Shown piece by piece: positions 52,781 to 63,630 of a stretch of 64,000 bases of DNA. Location: assembly GCF_045762675.1 (NCBI RefSeq), contig NZ_JBJDLK010000002.1, positions 186,001 to 250,000 on the forward strand, in the 5' to 3' direction. The notes under the pieces are model-generated. The model ran no database searches and had not been told where the DNA came from. It saw nothing but the letters and a program-made list of their open reading frames with translations. Every line of letters begins with the position of its first letter. Position 1 is the first letter of the stretch. A program made the translations under genes and the position numbers. Source of the DNA: Elizabethkingia meningoseptica_A (lineage in GTDB: Bacteria; Bacteroidota; Bacteroidia; Flavobacteriales; Weeksellaceae).

Positions 52781-53129
52781 TTCGATACCAAAATTAATCC
52801 TAATTTTAAAGAAAAAGAATTTTTAATTCAGAAAATTATACTTCATCTCAGCCTTAATATTATTTTACAGTTTCAATAAAAAGCTTTTTCTTATTTAAAA
52901 AAAACAATCAGTCAATAAAGCAATTCTGTTTTTTATACATTTAATATTTAGATTAATTAAAATTTATACCGGTTCATATTAAGGATTATTTATAAAAAAC
53001 ATTAAAGAAAATTAATATCCATATCAATTTCGTATATATATTTTTATTAATTTCATAGTCTGTAATGAATTAATACTCAATATTTAGTGAATTATTTCGT
53101 TATAGATCTGAATAAAAAAAGAAATTAGA
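52781..53129. other. AT-rich divergent region, dgt / TIGR01777
   Basis: These 349 bases carry no believable gene. Promoters for both neighbours must lie here, but I find no strong TAnnTTTG box. Confidence 0.5.
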
Positions 53130-54059
53130 ATGGAGACTGTAGTAATTACGGGAGGAAGCGGGATGATCGGAAATCATCTCGCTCAACTTCTCGTGGAGGA
53201 AAATTACAAAGTAATTCACCTCTCGAGAAGCCCAGACAAAAATAAAGAAAAGGCCAATATCAGCTTTAGCTTTTGGAACCCTGCCACAGGTGAAATTGAT
53301 AAAAAAGCAATTGAACAGGCCGATTATATCATACATCTTGCCGGAGAAAATATCGGCAAAAAGAAATGGACGAATTCCCAGAAAAAGAAAATTGAAGAAA
53401 GCCGGACCCAAAGCTCCAGGCTTCTTTGTAAATCTCTGCTGGAAACGCCTAATAAAGTAAAAGCTGTTATTTCCGCGTCAGGTGTTAATTACTATGGTGC
53501 CGACTATGATAACCGTATGACATTCGATGAGTCTGCTCCGAAAGGTAAAGGATTTCTGGCTGATATTTGCGAAAAATGGGAAAACAGCATAAAACCCGTA
53601 GAAAATATGGGTAAAAGGCTGGTTATTATGCGTACAGGGGTTGTAATGTCACCAAAGGAAGGCGCATTCAAAGAATTTTTGAAACCGCTGTCCTTCAGAA
53701 TAGCACCAACTTTAGGAAGTGGTAAACAAAGGATGAGCTGGTTGCATCTGGATGATATTACACGTGCTTATCTCCATGCTATAAAAACAGAATCTGTACA
53801 AGGAACCTATAATATTACTGCTCCTCACCCTATTTCGAATCATCAGGCTATTATTAAAATTGCAAAAACGAAATACAGAACGATCTTCATTCCTGTAAAA
53901 GTACCCGCTTTTATCCTGAATATGTTTATGGGAGAAATGGCCAAAGAAACTGTATTGACCAGCATTACAACAAATTCTGCTAAATTTACCGGAACCGGAT
54001 TTCATTTTCTGTTCCCTATATTCAACAGGGACTGTATTAAAGATTTGTTGCGGAAATAA
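53130..54059 (+). CDS. TIGR01777-family NAD(P)-dependent epimerase-like protein
   Basis: The 309-residue protein has the Rossmann glycine motif ITGGSGMIGNHLAQLL near residues 6-21, LAGENIGKKKW, a YYG motif in place of the usual catalytic YxxxK region (SASGVNYYGADYD), RTGVVMSPKEGAFKEFLKP and MSWLHLDDITRAYLHAI. These features belong to the TIGR01777 (SDR39U1) group of extended SDR proteins. The function of the family is not established; relatives include E. coli YfcH and the cell division-linked SulA-like genes of cyanobacteria. The protein is cytoplasmic. Confidence 0.88.
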   Translation: METVVITGGSGMIGNHLAQLLVEENYKVIHLSRSPDKNKEKANISFSFWNPATGEIDKKAIEQADYIIHLAGENIGKKKWTNSQKKKIEESRTQSSRLLCKSLLETPNKVKAVISASGVNYYGADYDNRMTFDESAPKGKGFLADICEKWENSIKPVENMGKRLVIMRTGVVMSPKEGAFKEFLKPLSFRIAPTLGSGKQRMSWLHLDDITRAYLHAIKTESVQGTYNITAPHPISNHQAIIKIAKTKYRTIFIPVKVPAFILNMFMGEMAKETVLTSITTNSAKFTGTGFHFLFPIFNRDCIKDLLRK

Positions 54060-54086
54060 TATCTGAGCAATGAACAAATGCAAAAT

Positions 54087-54118
54087 AAAAAGGTCGTCTA
54101 AAGTAGACGGCCTTTTTT
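54087..54118. terminator. Terminator between TIGR01777 gene and gltD
   Basis: A stem of about 13 bp (54087-54100 with 54104-54117) with one G-U pair and flanking A- and T-runs lies between convergent genes. Confidence 0.82.
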
Positions 54119-54135
54119 ACGAAAAATTCAATTGT

Positions 54136-55569
54136 TCATTCCATCATTAAATAGGTATTAACCTTTTCCGCACATTTTCTTCCTTCAGAAATAGCCCAAA
54201 CCACCAGAGACTGTCCCCTTCTTGCGTCTCCACAGGTAAAGATTTTATCCTGATTTGTTTTATATTCTGTATCGTTTCCGATCAGATTAAGCCTTGGATC
54301 CAAATCGATATCCAATGCTTCTACCAATCCTTTATGTTGTACATGTAAAAAGCCCATCGCCAGAAATGCGAAATCACAGTCAATTGTAAATTCGGTTCCG
54401 GGCTTCTCAACAAAAGATGTGTAGCGGCCTGTTGCTTTATCCTTCGTCCATTCTACTTCCACCGCTTTTACCCCTTTCAGGTTTCCGGCTTCATCTTTTA
54501 TAAATTCTTTACAGTTGATCATCCATTTTCTTTCACAACCTTCTTCGTGTGAAGTCGTAGTCTTCATAATCATAGGAAACATAGGCCATGGCATTGTTTC
54601 ATCACGCTGCAGGGGTGGTACAGGCATAATTTCTATCTGTAAAATTTCAGAAGCCCCCTGCCTGTTAGCAGTACCAATGCAATCGGAACCTGTATCTCCC
54701 CCGCCTACTACAAGCACCTTTTTACCCTGAACATTTATTTCACCTTCAGTATACGATATGCCGCTTATTCTTTTATTGCTCTGCTTCAGGAATTCCATTG
54801 CAAAATATACTCCCCGGGCATCCCGGTTTGGAATTGGCAGATCTCTAGGCACTGTACTTCCCATTGCCAGTACAACCACATCGAAATTACGATCCAGTTC
54901 CTCAGCAGAATAATCCGGGCCTACATTCACTCCCGTTCGTAATATAACGCCTTCCTGCTCCATTAATCTAATCCGGCGCTCTACAATTTTCTTATCCAGC
55001 TTAAAATCCGGAATACCAAACCTCAACAGGCCTCCCGCCTCAGAATCCCGTTCAAAAACAGTTACAAGATGTCCCATTTTATTTAATTGATCCGCGGCAG
55101 CCAGCCCCGCAGGACCTGAACCTATCACTGCCACTTTCTTACCACTACGGTTAATAGCTATTTGCGGTTTCACATAACCTTTAGTGAAAGCATTTTCAAT
55201 AATATTTTTTTCAATTTCTTCTATCGTAACAGGAAGTTCATTTATCCCGAGTACACAGGAACCTTCACATGGTGCCGGACATATCCGCCCTGTAAATTCA
55301 GGAAAATTATTGGTTGTGGACAGAATATCATAAGCCTTTTTCCATTGATTATTATACACCGCATCATTAAACTCAGGAATAACATTTCCTAACGGACATC
55401 CGCTCTGGCAAAATGGTATTCCGCAATTCATACAACGTGCAGATTGCTTATTCAGCAATTCCGATGACGGCAGTTGCTGAAATTCCTGATAATGTTTCAC
55501 TCTGCTTCCTGCAGGCTCCTTCGTGGGCAACTCCCTCTTATATAATAAAAATCCGTTTGTTTTTCCCAT
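54136..55569 (-). CDS. gltD: Glutamate synthase (NADPH), small subunit
   Basis: GltD supplies electrons from NAD(P)H to the large subunit of glutamate synthase. The 477-residue protein has N-terminal [4Fe-4S] cysteines (CMNCGIPFCQSGCPLGN and TGRICPAPCEGSCVLG), an FAD-binding GSGPAGLAAADQL region, and an NAD(P)-binding VVGGGDTGSDCIGTANRQGA region. It lies 5 bases after gltB in the same direction. Length is typical. Confidence 0.96.
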   Translation of the reverse strand: MGKTNGFLLYKRELPTKEPAGSRVKHYQEFQQLPSSELLNKQSARCMNCGIPFCQSGCPLGNVIPEFNDAVYNNQWKKAYDILSTTNNFPEFTGRICPAPCEGSCVLGINELPVTIEEIEKNIIENAFTKGYVKPQIAINRSGKKVAVIGSGPAGLAAADQLNKMGHLVTVFERDSEAGGLLRFGIPDFKLDKKIVERRIRLMEQEGVILRTGVNVGPDYSAEELDRNFDVVVLAMGSTVPRDLPIPNRDARGVYFAMEFLKQSNKRISGISYTEGEINVQGKKVLVVGGGDTGSDCIGTANRQGASEILQIEIMPVPPLQRDETMPWPMFPMIMKTTTSHEEGCERKWMINCKEFIKDEAGNLKGVKAVEVEWTKDKATGRYTSFVEKPGTEFTIDCDFAFLAMGFLHVQHKGLVEALDIDLDPRLNLIGNDTEYKTNQDKIFTCGDARRGQSLVVWAISEGRKCAEKVNTYLMME

Positions 55570-55574
55570 GGCTG

Positions 55575-58500
55575 TTAATTAGTTTCTTTGTTTTCTTTTT
55601 GCTTCATTAAAGCTTTTTTATAATCTCTGGGGTACACTTTTACGAAATAAGCTAATGCCTGATCAAAATCACTTAGTAAATACTGCCCAATTTCGCTCCC
55701 CGTAAGTGCTACATGCTCCTGTATCAGATCTTTAACCAATACAGCATCTCCTTCTTCCAAAGTTTCCAGATCAGCCATATCCGGATTAAAATTCTTATTC
55801 AGTGATCCGTTAATATCCCACACATAGGCAATACCGCCACTCATACCAGCTCCAAAGTTCCGTCCTACATCTCCGAGGATCACTACAGTACCTCCTGTCA
55901 TATATTCACAACCATGGTCACCCACACCTTCTACCACCGCTGTGGCCCCAGAATTACGAACACAAAAACGTTCGCCGGCCATACCGTTTATAAATGCTTT
56001 ACCGCTTGTTGCTCCATACAATGCAACATTTCCTATAATGCTATTCTCATGTGCTTTTACAGCTGATACCTGTGGAAGTTTAACAGCTATTTTCGCTCCT
56101 GAAAGCCCTTTACCAAAATAATCATTGGCATCACCTTCCAGAATCATGGTTAAACCTTTATTGCAAAATGCTCCGAAACTCTGCCCTGCCGTTCCTTTGA
56201 AATCAAATACCAGAGAATCTTCTTCCATACCCTGTGATTTGTATTTTTTCGTGATTTCATGTGAAAGTATAGTCCCCACAGCTCTGTCTGTATTTTTAAT
56301 ATCAAAAACAGCTTTCATTCTGCCTTCATTCTGTAAAGCCTCCTGGGCTGCCTCCAGCATTTTCCAGGAAATAGAATCATGCAGTTCATTATCCTGATCT
56401 TCTGATTTTATTAATGGTAAATCACTTTCTATTTTTTGCAGAAAATCTGCTAAATCGATATTCCGGTGCTTCCAATGCTTTAATTTATCTTTTTTTACAA
56501 GGCACTGATACTGCCCTACCATTTCATCTATTGTTCTGAATCCAAGGGCAGCCATAAGTTCTCTGACTTCTGTCGCCAGAAATCTGAAATAGTTAACCAG
56601 ATGATCTGCGCTTCCTGAAAATTTAGCCCGTAAATCAGGGTTTTGTGTTGCAATTCCTACCGGACAGGTATTCAGGTGGCATTTCCGCATCAGAATACAG
56701 CCTTGCACGATCAATGCAGAAGTAGCAATTCCCCACTCTTCGGCTCCCAGCAATGTTGCAATAACAATATCACGACCCGTTTTAATCTGACCATCCGTCT
56801 GTATGGTTACGCGCTGTCTTAGCTTATTTTTAATCAGCGTCTGATGTGTTTCCGCAAGTCCAAGCTCCCATGGCAATCCGGCATGTCTTACCGAACTCAC
56901 CGGAGAAGCGCCTGTGCCGCCGTCATAGCCGGAAATTAATATATGATCTGCCTTTGCTTTTGCCACTCCGGAAGCAATAGTTCCTACACCTGCCTTTGAC
57001 ACCAGTTTTACACTGATTCGGGCGTGTCTGTTGGCATTTTTAAGGTCAAAAATTAACTGTGCCAAATCTTCTATTGAATAAATATCATGATGTGGTGGTG
57101 GTGAAATCAAACCAACTCCCGGTGTTGCATGTCTGGTTTTACCAATCCAGTTATCAACCTTATCACCCGGTAACTGACCACCTTCTCCGGGCTTAGCGCC
57201 CTGCGCCATTTTAATCTGAATCTCTTCTGCTTCTGCAAGATATCTGCTGGTTACTCCAAATCTTCCGGAAGCAACCTGTTTAATTGCAGAACGCATGCTA
57301 TCACCATTCTGTAATAGCTCATAACGCTGCTCATCTTCACCACCTTCACCGGTATTACTCTTGGCACCTATACGGTTCATCGCAATAGCCAGCGTCGTAT
57401 GAGCTTCCCACGATATGGAACCGAAAGACATCGCTCCGGTAGCAAAACGTTTTAATATATTTTCAACGGGCTCTACTTCTTCGATGGCAACAGCCTCACG
57501 ATCATTCTTCAATTCCAGTAGCGATCTTAATGTAACAGGCACATCACTTCCCTGATTAACCGCTCTTGAATATTTTTTGAAAATTTCGTAGTCATTTTTC
57601 CAGGTTGCCTGTTGTAATAAATGCACTATATTTGGATTATACTGATGGTATTCACCCGTTTTTTTCCATTGATAAACACCGCCTTCTGATAGTACCTCCT
57701 GTTTCATTACCGGTCGGAATGCCTGCTGATGTTTTGTTAAAGCTTCTTTGGCTATTTCATCAAAACCTATTCCCTCAATTCTGGAAATAGCGCCTGTAAA
57801 ACAACTGTTCACCACCATTTTATTAAGTCCTACAATTTCAAAAATCTGAGATCCCTGATAAGATTGCAGTGTAGAGATTCCCATTTTCGAGAATATTTTT
57901 AATAATCCGTCTCCTACTGATTTCAGATAGTTCTTTTTCAACTGATCTAAATCTCCTTCTATTTCTCCGGATAAATGCAGTTGTCTGATAGAAGCAAGTG
58001 CCAGATACGGGTTAATTGCTGTTGCCCCAAAACCTAACAGTGTTGCAAAATGATGCACTTCCCAGATATCCCCGGCTTCAATAACAATTCCGATTTTTCT
58101 TCTCATTCCTTTTCTTACCAGATGATGATGTACCGCAGAACATGCCAGTAAAGTAGGAATAGCCACGTGATCTGAATCAATTGCTCTGTCTGAAAGAATT
58201 AAAACATCAAATCCATCTTCTACTGCATCTGTAGCATATCTGCAGATTCTGTCAATTCCACGCTTAAGACTACCCGGACTACCATCTGCTTTAAAGTAGG
58301 TATGAATTGTTTTCGCCTGAAAATTTCCGGTATCAATACTTCGTAGCTTTTCCAGCTGTTCGTTATTAAGAATCGGTTGTTTTAGCGTAATGGAATGGGC
58401 AAAGTTTTTATCTTCGGAAAGAATATTTCCGTTACCTCCGATAATCGTAGCCAGTGACATCACCATACGTTCACGGATCGGATCAATTGGCGGGTTGGTT

Positions 58501-60071
58501 ACCTGAGCAAACAATTGTTTAAAATAAGAGCTCAAATGCTGGGGCTTTTCACTCAGTACCGCCAAAGGAGCATCGAATCCCATAGATCCAACAGGTTCTT
58601 TTCCTGTAAGCGCCATAGGCTTAATCACAACGTCAATATCTTCGCGTGTATATCCAAATGCCTGCTGATATTTAAAGATATCATCCGATTGCAGCATTGT
58701 AAATCGTATTCTGGGAGCTGGTAATTCTTCAAGATGAATTTTATTAGTGTTTAGCCATTCCTGATAAGGCTGTGAATTGCATATTTCTTTTTTAAGCTCT
58801 TCATCGCTTATAATCTGGCCTTTTGCGAGGTCTACCAAAAACATTTTACCAGGCTGAAGTCTTCCGCTTTTTATAATTTTCGCCGGATCTACAGGCAACG
58901 CGCCGGATTCAGACGCCATTACAACCATATCGTCCGAGGTTACACAAAACCTGGATGGCCGCAATCCGTTTCTGTCCAAAGTTGCCCCGATAATCTGTCC
59001 GTCAGTAAAAGAAATAGAAGCAGGACCGTCCCATGGTTCCATTACACAGGCATGAAATTCATAGAAATGCTTTTTATATTCTTCCATCACATCATTTCCG
59101 TCCCAGGCTTCAGGAATAAGCATCATCATTACATGAGGTAAAGACCTGCCGGCATGAACCAGCATTTCCACCATATTATCCAGATATGCAGAATCCGACT
59201 GGTTTGGTGTAATTAGCGGTAATAGCATGTCTATTTCCTGATCCGTGAAATAGGGACTTGTAAATGTTTTTTGCGATGATTTAAGCCAGTTAAGATTTCC
59301 TTGTACAGTATTGATCTCTCCGTTATGTGCAATATACCTGAAAGGCTGTGCCAGACTCCACGTTGGCGATGTATTGGTTGCAAAACGGGAATGTACCATT
59401 CCGAAAGCTGATGTAAGCTTCGGATTGGTAAGATCTTTAAAATAATGTCTGATCTGAATACTTCTCAGCTGACCTTTATATACCAGCTTAGCACAGGAAA
59501 AAGAAGCTATATAAAAACCTATCGGATCATGCTGTAATACGTTATTTATCTGATTACTGACATAGTTTCTGAATACAAAGAGCTTTCTTTCAAAAGTTCT
59601 TTCATCATCAATTCCAAAAGGTTTTTCAACAAAGATCATCTCCATTACCGGTTCTACTTCTTTTGCCAAATCTCCCAATTCAATGTTATTTACCGGAACC
59701 GGTCTGTATCCCAGAATTGTGATGCCTAGTCTGTCGGCGGCATGCTGGATTATATTTTTGCATTCATCAATGAGTGCTGTATTTTTTGGAAAAAAAAGCA
59801 TTCCCACGCCATAGTCTCCGGCCTGAGGTAAATCTATTCCGTAATTGGAGACTTCTTCTTTAAGAAATTCATGCGGAATCTGAATTTGTATTCCGGCACC
59901 ATCACCTGTGTTGCTCTCATATCCTGTTGCACCTCTGTGTTCCATATTTTCCAGCATTGTGATGGCATCTGCAACAACTTTATGGCTTTTAATTCCTTTA
60001 ATATTTGCCACAAATCCTACACCACAAGAGTCAAACTCAAATTCTGGTCTGTATAATCCGTATCTCTTCAT
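55575..60071 (-). CDS. gltB: Glutamate synthase, large subunit
   Basis: GltB makes glutamate from glutamine and 2-oxoglutarate. The 1498-residue protein starts MKRYGLYRPEFEFDSCGVGF; Cys16 becomes the N-terminal nucleophile after propeptide removal. Residues 16-430 are the glutaminase domain (NTGDGAGIQIQIP, RFATNTSPTWSLAQPFRYIAHNGEINT). The FMN-binding domain includes GEGGEDEQRY, QGAKPGEGGQLPGDKV and SGYDGGTGASPVSS. The [3Fe-4S] cysteines are in CILMRKCHLNTCPVG. The C-terminal GXGXG region (residues about 1250-1498) holds the ammonia-channelling helix. The length is standard. With gltD it makes the complete enzyme. Confidence 0.97.
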   Translation of the reverse strand: MKRYGLYRPEFEFDSCGVGFVANIKGIKSHKVVADAITMLENMEHRGATGYESNTGDGAGIQIQIPHEFLKEEVSNYGIDLPQAGDYGVGMLFFPKNTALIDECKNIIQHAADRLGITILGYRPVPVNNIELGDLAKEVEPVMEMIFVEKPFGIDDERTFERKLFVFRNYVSNQINNVLQHDPIGFYIASFSCAKLVYKGQLRSIQIRHYFKDLTNPKLTSAFGMVHSRFATNTSPTWSLAQPFRYIAHNGEINTVQGNLNWLKSSQKTFTSPYFTDQEIDMLLPLITPNQSDSAYLDNMVEMLVHAGRSLPHVMMMLIPEAWDGNDVMEEYKKHFYEFHACVMEPWDGPASISFTDGQIIGATLDRNGLRPSRFCVTSDDMVVMASESGALPVDPAKIIKSGRLQPGKMFLVDLAKGQIISDEELKKEICNSQPYQEWLNTNKIHLEELPAPRIRFTMLQSDDIFKYQQAFGYTREDIDVVIKPMALTGKEPVGSMGFDAPLAVLSEKPQHLSSYFKQLFAQVTNPPIDPIRERMVMSLATIIGGNGNILSEDKNFAHSITLKQPILNNEQLEKLRSIDTGNFQAKTIHTYFKADGSPGSLKRGIDRICRYATDAVEDGFDVLILSDRAIDSDHVAIPTLLACSAVHHHLVRKGMRRKIGIVIEAGDIWEVHHFATLLGFGATAINPYLALASIRQLHLSGEIEGDLDQLKKNYLKSVGDGLLKIFSKMGISTLQSYQGSQIFEIVGLNKMVVNSCFTGAISRIEGIGFDEIAKEALTKHQQAFRPVMKQEVLSEGGVYQWKKTGEYHQYNPNIVHLLQQATWKNDYEIFKKYSRAVNQGSDVPVTLRSLLELKNDREAVAIEEVEPVENILKRFATGAMSFGSISWEAHTTLAIAMNRIGAKSNTGEGGEDEQRYELLQNGDSMRSAIKQVASGRFGVTSRYLAEAEEIQIKMAQGAKPGEGGQLPGDKVDNWIGKTRHATPGVGLISPPPHHDIYSIEDLAQLIFDLKNANRHARISVKLVSKAGVGTIASGVAKAKADHILISGYDGGTGASPVSSVRHAGLPWELGLAETHQTLIKNKLRQRVTIQTDGQIKTGRDIVIATLLGAEEWGIATSALIVQGCILMRKCHLNTCPVGIATQNPDLRAKFSGSADHLVNYFRFLATEVRELMAALGFRTIDEMVGQYQCLVKKDKLKHWKHRNIDLADFLQKIESDLPLIKSEDQDNELHDSISWKMLEAAQEALQNEGRMKAVFDIKNTDRAVGTILSHEITKKYKSQGMEEDSLVFDFKGTAGQSFGAFCNKGLTMILEGDANDYFGKGLSGAKIAVKLPQVSAVKAHENSIIGNVALYGATSGKAFINGMAGERFCVRNSGATAVVEGVGDHGCEYMTGGTVVILGDVGRNFGAGMSGGIAYVWDINGSLNKNFNPDMADLETLEEGDAVLVKDLIQEHVALTGSEIGQYLLSDFDQALAYFVKVYPRDYKKALMKQKENKETN

Positions 60072-60090
60072 AGTAATCAGTTTTCCGATT

Positions 60091-60098
60091 CAAAATTA
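60091..60098 (-). promoter_or_regulatory. Putative gltB -7 box
   Basis: The minus strand reads TAATTTTG (TAnnTTTG), 20 bases before the gltB start. It lies in ATTCGTAATTTTG, similar to the region 63615-63630 before gcvP. Confidence 0.5.
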
Positions 60099-60665
60099 CG
60101 AATTATATCAATAAAATATATTTTACATGATTTATAGATAATTTTAACAGCAATTATTTATTAAATTAATTCACCTTAGGTCATTTTAATGAATAAATAC
60201 TATTTTTTATTTTAAATTATATTTATTTAAATGCAATCAAAAAAGAACAACAAAACACAACTGACTGATTTTCAATATATACATGTAAAAAAAACCAGAT
60301 AAGTCATTTTTCACAATTATCAATCACTTAATAATACACCAAATAATCCAATTAATTTCAATATTAATTTTAAGTTAATAAGGTAAATAAAATTAATAAT
60401 TATAACAATTATATATGCATATAACGAAAAATATGAATACTTTAGAATAATTATAAATTACAATAAAAGAGATATTATCTCTATTTAATCATGTAAAACT
60501 AAATAAAATAGCTTAAAATACTGGTTAAAAATCACTATTTAATTAACTAATTATTAAATTTCAATAAATACATCTACCATAAAACGTGATATAAAATAAA
60601 AATCAATGGTATTCCTAGCTCATTAATCCTCTACAATCTGCTCATTAATTTCAATTATAGAAACA

Positions 60666-60700
60666 AAAAAGACTGCTTTCCAATGGAAAGCAGTCTTTTT
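60666..60700 (-). terminator. Terminator of gcvP
   Basis: A 16-bp perfect stem (60666-60681 with 60685-60700) has a 3-base loop, with T-rich sequence on the minus strand. Confidence 0.9.
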
Positions 60701-60718
60701 ATTATGTATTATGCATTA

Positions 60719-63577
60719 CTACATATAAGCTTCGATTGGTGCACAAGTACAGATTAGATTTCTGTCTCCGTATGCTTCATCAATTCTTGAAACCGTAGCA
60801 AAGAATTTATTTTCCCTTACCCACTCTAAAGGATAAGCTGCTTTTTCTCTTGCATATGGTTTATCCCATGCATCGGAAATAACAAGATCCATTGTGTGTG
60901 GCGCATTTTTCAATACGTTATTCTGAGCATCTGCTGTTCCTTCTGCGATTTCATCAATCTCTTTCTTAATAGAAATTAATGCTTCTGCAAAACGATCAAT
61001 TTCAGCTTTACTTTCACTTTCCGTAGGTTCAATCATTAATGTACCTGCAACCGGGAAAGAAACCGTAGGTGCATGGAAACCATAATCCATTAAACGCTTC
61101 GCAATATCAGCAACTTCAATTCCTAAAGATTTGAAAGGTCTGAAATCTACAATACATTCGTGCGCTACACGGCCATTCTTATTGCTGTAAAGAATTTCAT
61201 AATGTTCTTTCAACTGATCTTTCAGGTAGTTGGCATTCATAATTGCATGCTCGGTTGCTTTTCTAAGACCATGTGCACCTAACATTTTGATATATGCATA
61301 AGAGATATTCAATATTAAAGAAGATCCGTAAGGTGCCGCTGAAATAGCATCAATTGCCTTCTCTCCTCCAGTTTTAATGTTGGGATTGGATGGTAAGAAT
61401 GGTACCAGGTGCTCTGCAACACAGATTGGTCCTACACCAGGTCCACCACCTCCGTGAGGAATAGCAAATGTTTTATGTAAGTTAAGGTGACAAACGTCTG
61501 CTCCGATATTTCCGGGACTTGTAAATCCTACCTGAGCATTCATGTTAGCACCATCCATATATACTTGTCCGCCATTATCATGGATAAGTTGCGTAATTTC
61601 TCTGATGTTTACATCGAAGAAACCATAAGTAGACGGATAGGTAATCATAATTGCAGAAAGGTTCTCTTTGTTCTCTTCTACTTTTAATTTAAGATCTTCA
61701 AAGTCAATCTCTCCGTTTTCAAGATTTTTCACTACCACAACCTTCATACCAGCCATTGCTGCTGATGCCGGGTTCGTTCCGTGAGCAGACTGAGGGATTA
61801 CCACTACATTTCTGTGTGCTTCCCCTCTGGAAATATGATATTCACGGATTACCATTAATCCTGCATATTCTCCCTGAGCGCCTGAATTTGGCTGAAGAGA
61901 AGTAGCTGCAAATCCTGTAATTTCAGCTAAGTCTTTGCTTAGTTCTTCAATTAACTGCTGGTATCCCAACGCCTGACCTTTTGGTACAAACGGATGCACA
62001 GATCCCCATTCACCCCATGAAAGCGGAAGCATTTCTGCTGCTGCATTCAGTTTCATTGTACAAGATCCAAGAGAAATCATAGAATGCGTTAAAGAAAGGT
62101 CTTTTCTTTCAAGCTTCTTGATATAACGCATTAATGCAGTTTCAGTATGGTAACTGTTGAAAACCTCATCTTTAAGGATTTCATGCTTTCTTTTAAGATT
62201 TTCAGGGATGGAGATTTCTTCTTTAATCTCAACAGTGAAAGTATCTACTCCTTTGAATTTTGCTAATACATCTACTAATGCCTGTAATTTTACTAATGTA
62301 GAAGTTTCATTAAGTGATGCACTTACAAATCCCGGTGTGAAATAGTTCAGGTTGATTCCGGCTTCTTCCAGCTGGGTTTTCAACTGATGCTTCTCTTCTT
62401 CTGATAATTTGAATTTAACCGTATCAAAGATCGGCTGTTTTACTACATCATAACCCAGTTTTTCCAAAGCGCCACGTAATGCATTTGCTTTATAGTGAAC
62501 CTGATTAGCTATAAAGTCTAATCCTTTTGGTCCGTGATATACAGCATACATACCTGCCATTACCGCTAATAATACCTGTGCGGTACAAATGTTGGATGTT
62601 GCTCTCTCACGCTTAATATGCTGTTCTCTGGTCTGTAAAGCCATTCTTAACGCCTGCTTTCCGTACATATCCTGAGAAACTCCGATGATTCTTCCCGGAA
62701 TATCTCTTTTATATTCTTCTTTACATGTAAAGAATGCTGCGTGAGGCCCTCCATATCCCATAGGAACACCGAAACGCTGAGATGTACCTACAGCACAGTC
62801 AGCTCCCATTTCTGCAGGAGATTTTAATTTAACCAAAGCTAAAGGATCACAAGCAACAGCCACCTGAACAGATGCGTTTTTGTATCCTGCAATAAGTTCT
62901 GTATAATCTATTACAACTCCGTTTTTACCCGGATATTGAAGAAGTGCTCCATAGAATGTATTATCCAATTGTACTTCTTCATGATTTCCAACCACAATTT
63001 CAATACCTAAACCTGATGCTTTTGTTGTAAGAACAGCAACAGTCTGTGGTAATACAAGGTCAGAAATAAAGAATTTAATTGCACCTTCTTTCTTTTGTTC
63101 TTTTGTTCTGTTAGCGAAGAACATGTGCATTGCTTCCGCAGCAGCCGTACTTTCATCTAATAAGGATGCATTAGAAAGTGGTAATCCTGTTAACTCAGCC
63201 ATTACAGTCTGATAGTTAAGAAGCGCTTCAAGGCGTCCTTGTGCAATTTCTGCCTGGTAAGGCGTATATGCTGTATACCAACCCGGATTCTCAAATATAT
63301 TTCTCTGAATTGCCGGAGGTAAAATTGTATCGTGGTAACCGTAACCAATATAATTATCGAATTGTGCATTCTGCGAAGCTAAAGCTTTTGAATGCTGCAA
63401 CATTTCGTATTCAGAAAGTGCCGGAGTAATATCCAGATCTTTATCTAAACGGATTTGTTGCGGAATAGTTTGTGAGATCAGCTCTTCAATACTTTCTACA
63501 CCAATCTTCTGTAACATTTCGGATTTGTCTTTTTCGCTCATGCTAATGTGGCGATTGACAAACTGCTGTGTATTCAT
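60719..63577 (-). CDS. gcvP: Glycine dehydrogenase (decarboxylating), P protein
   Basis: The P protein decarboxylates glycine with PLP and passes the aminomethyl group to lipoyl-GcvH. I start at the ATG at 63577 (MNTQQFVNRHIS), giving 952 residues, the usual size for the fused single-chain form; a longer frame to 63670 adds an odd N-terminus. The N-terminal half has FIGYGYHDTILPPAIQRNI-like GcvP-N motifs, and the C-terminal half carries NLHKTFAIPHGGGGPGVGP with the PLP lysine. The gcvT and gcvH genes are not nearby. A palindromic TTCGTAA-AA-TTACGAA lies upstream. Confidence 0.97.
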   Translation of the reverse strand: MNTQQFVNRHISMSEKDKSEMLQKIGVESIEELISQTIPQQIRLDKDLDITPALSEYEMLQHSKALASQNAQFDNYIGYGYHDTILPPAIQRNIFENPGWYTAYTPYQAEIAQGRLEALLNYQTVMAELTGLPLSNASLLDESTAAAEAMHMFFANRTKEQKKEGAIKFFISDLVLPQTVAVLTTKASGLGIEIVVGNHEEVQLDNTFYGALLQYPGKNGVVIDYTELIAGYKNASVQVAVACDPLALVKLKSPAEMGADCAVGTSQRFGVPMGYGGPHAAFFTCKEEYKRDIPGRIIGVSQDMYGKQALRMALQTREQHIKRERATSNICTAQVLLAVMAGMYAVYHGPKGLDFIANQVHYKANALRGALEKLGYDVVKQPIFDTVKFKLSEEEKHQLKTQLEEAGINLNYFTPGFVSASLNETSTLVKLQALVDVLAKFKGVDTFTVEIKEEISIPENLKRKHEILKDEVFNSYHTETALMRYIKKLERKDLSLTHSMISLGSCTMKLNAAAEMLPLSWGEWGSVHPFVPKGQALGYQQLIEELSKDLAEITGFAATSLQPNSGAQGEYAGLMVIREYHISRGEAHRNVVVIPQSAHGTNPASAAMAGMKVVVVKNLENGEIDFEDLKLKVEENKENLSAIMITYPSTYGFFDVNIREITQLIHDNGGQVYMDGANMNAQVGFTSPGNIGADVCHLNLHKTFAIPHGGGGPGVGPICVAEHLVPFLPSNPNIKTGGEKAIDAISAAPYGSSLILNISYAYIKMLGAHGLRKATEHAIMNANYLKDQLKEHYEILYSNKNGRVAHECIVDFRPFKSLGIEVADIAKRLMDYGFHAPTVSFPVAGTLMIEPTESESKAEIDRFAEALISIKKEIDEIAEGTADAQNNVLKNAPHTMDLVISDAWDKPYAREKAAYPLEWVRENKFFATVSRIDEAYGDRNLICTCAPIEAYM

Positions 63578-63614
63578 ATAACTTTTTATTAGATTTCTTT
63601 TTTGAAAATTAAGG

Positions 63615-63630
63615 TTCGTAAAATTACGAA
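63615..63630. promoter_or_regulatory. Inverted repeat upstream of gcvP
   Basis: Seven-base arms TTCGTAA and TTACGAA flank an AA spacer. On the minus strand it includes TAATTTTA, one change from the -7 box. It could be an operator overlapping the promoter. Confidence 0.4.

Larger units (their letters stand above)
60072..60718. other. AT-rich intergenic region, gltB / gcvP
   Basis: These 647 bases are strongly AT-rich. They hold the gltB promoter at the left end and the gcvP terminator at the right end. No open frame, tRNA or repeat array is convincing in the middle. Confidence 0.55.

Noticed and set aside
52781..53129. Possible small RNA or hidden gene between dgt and the TIGR01777 gene
   Set aside because: Only AT-rich sequence without hairpins or frames of note.
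60072..60718. Possible replication origin in the AT-rich gap
   Set aside because: No cluster of DnaA-box-like sequences or nearby dnaA/parAB genes was seen.
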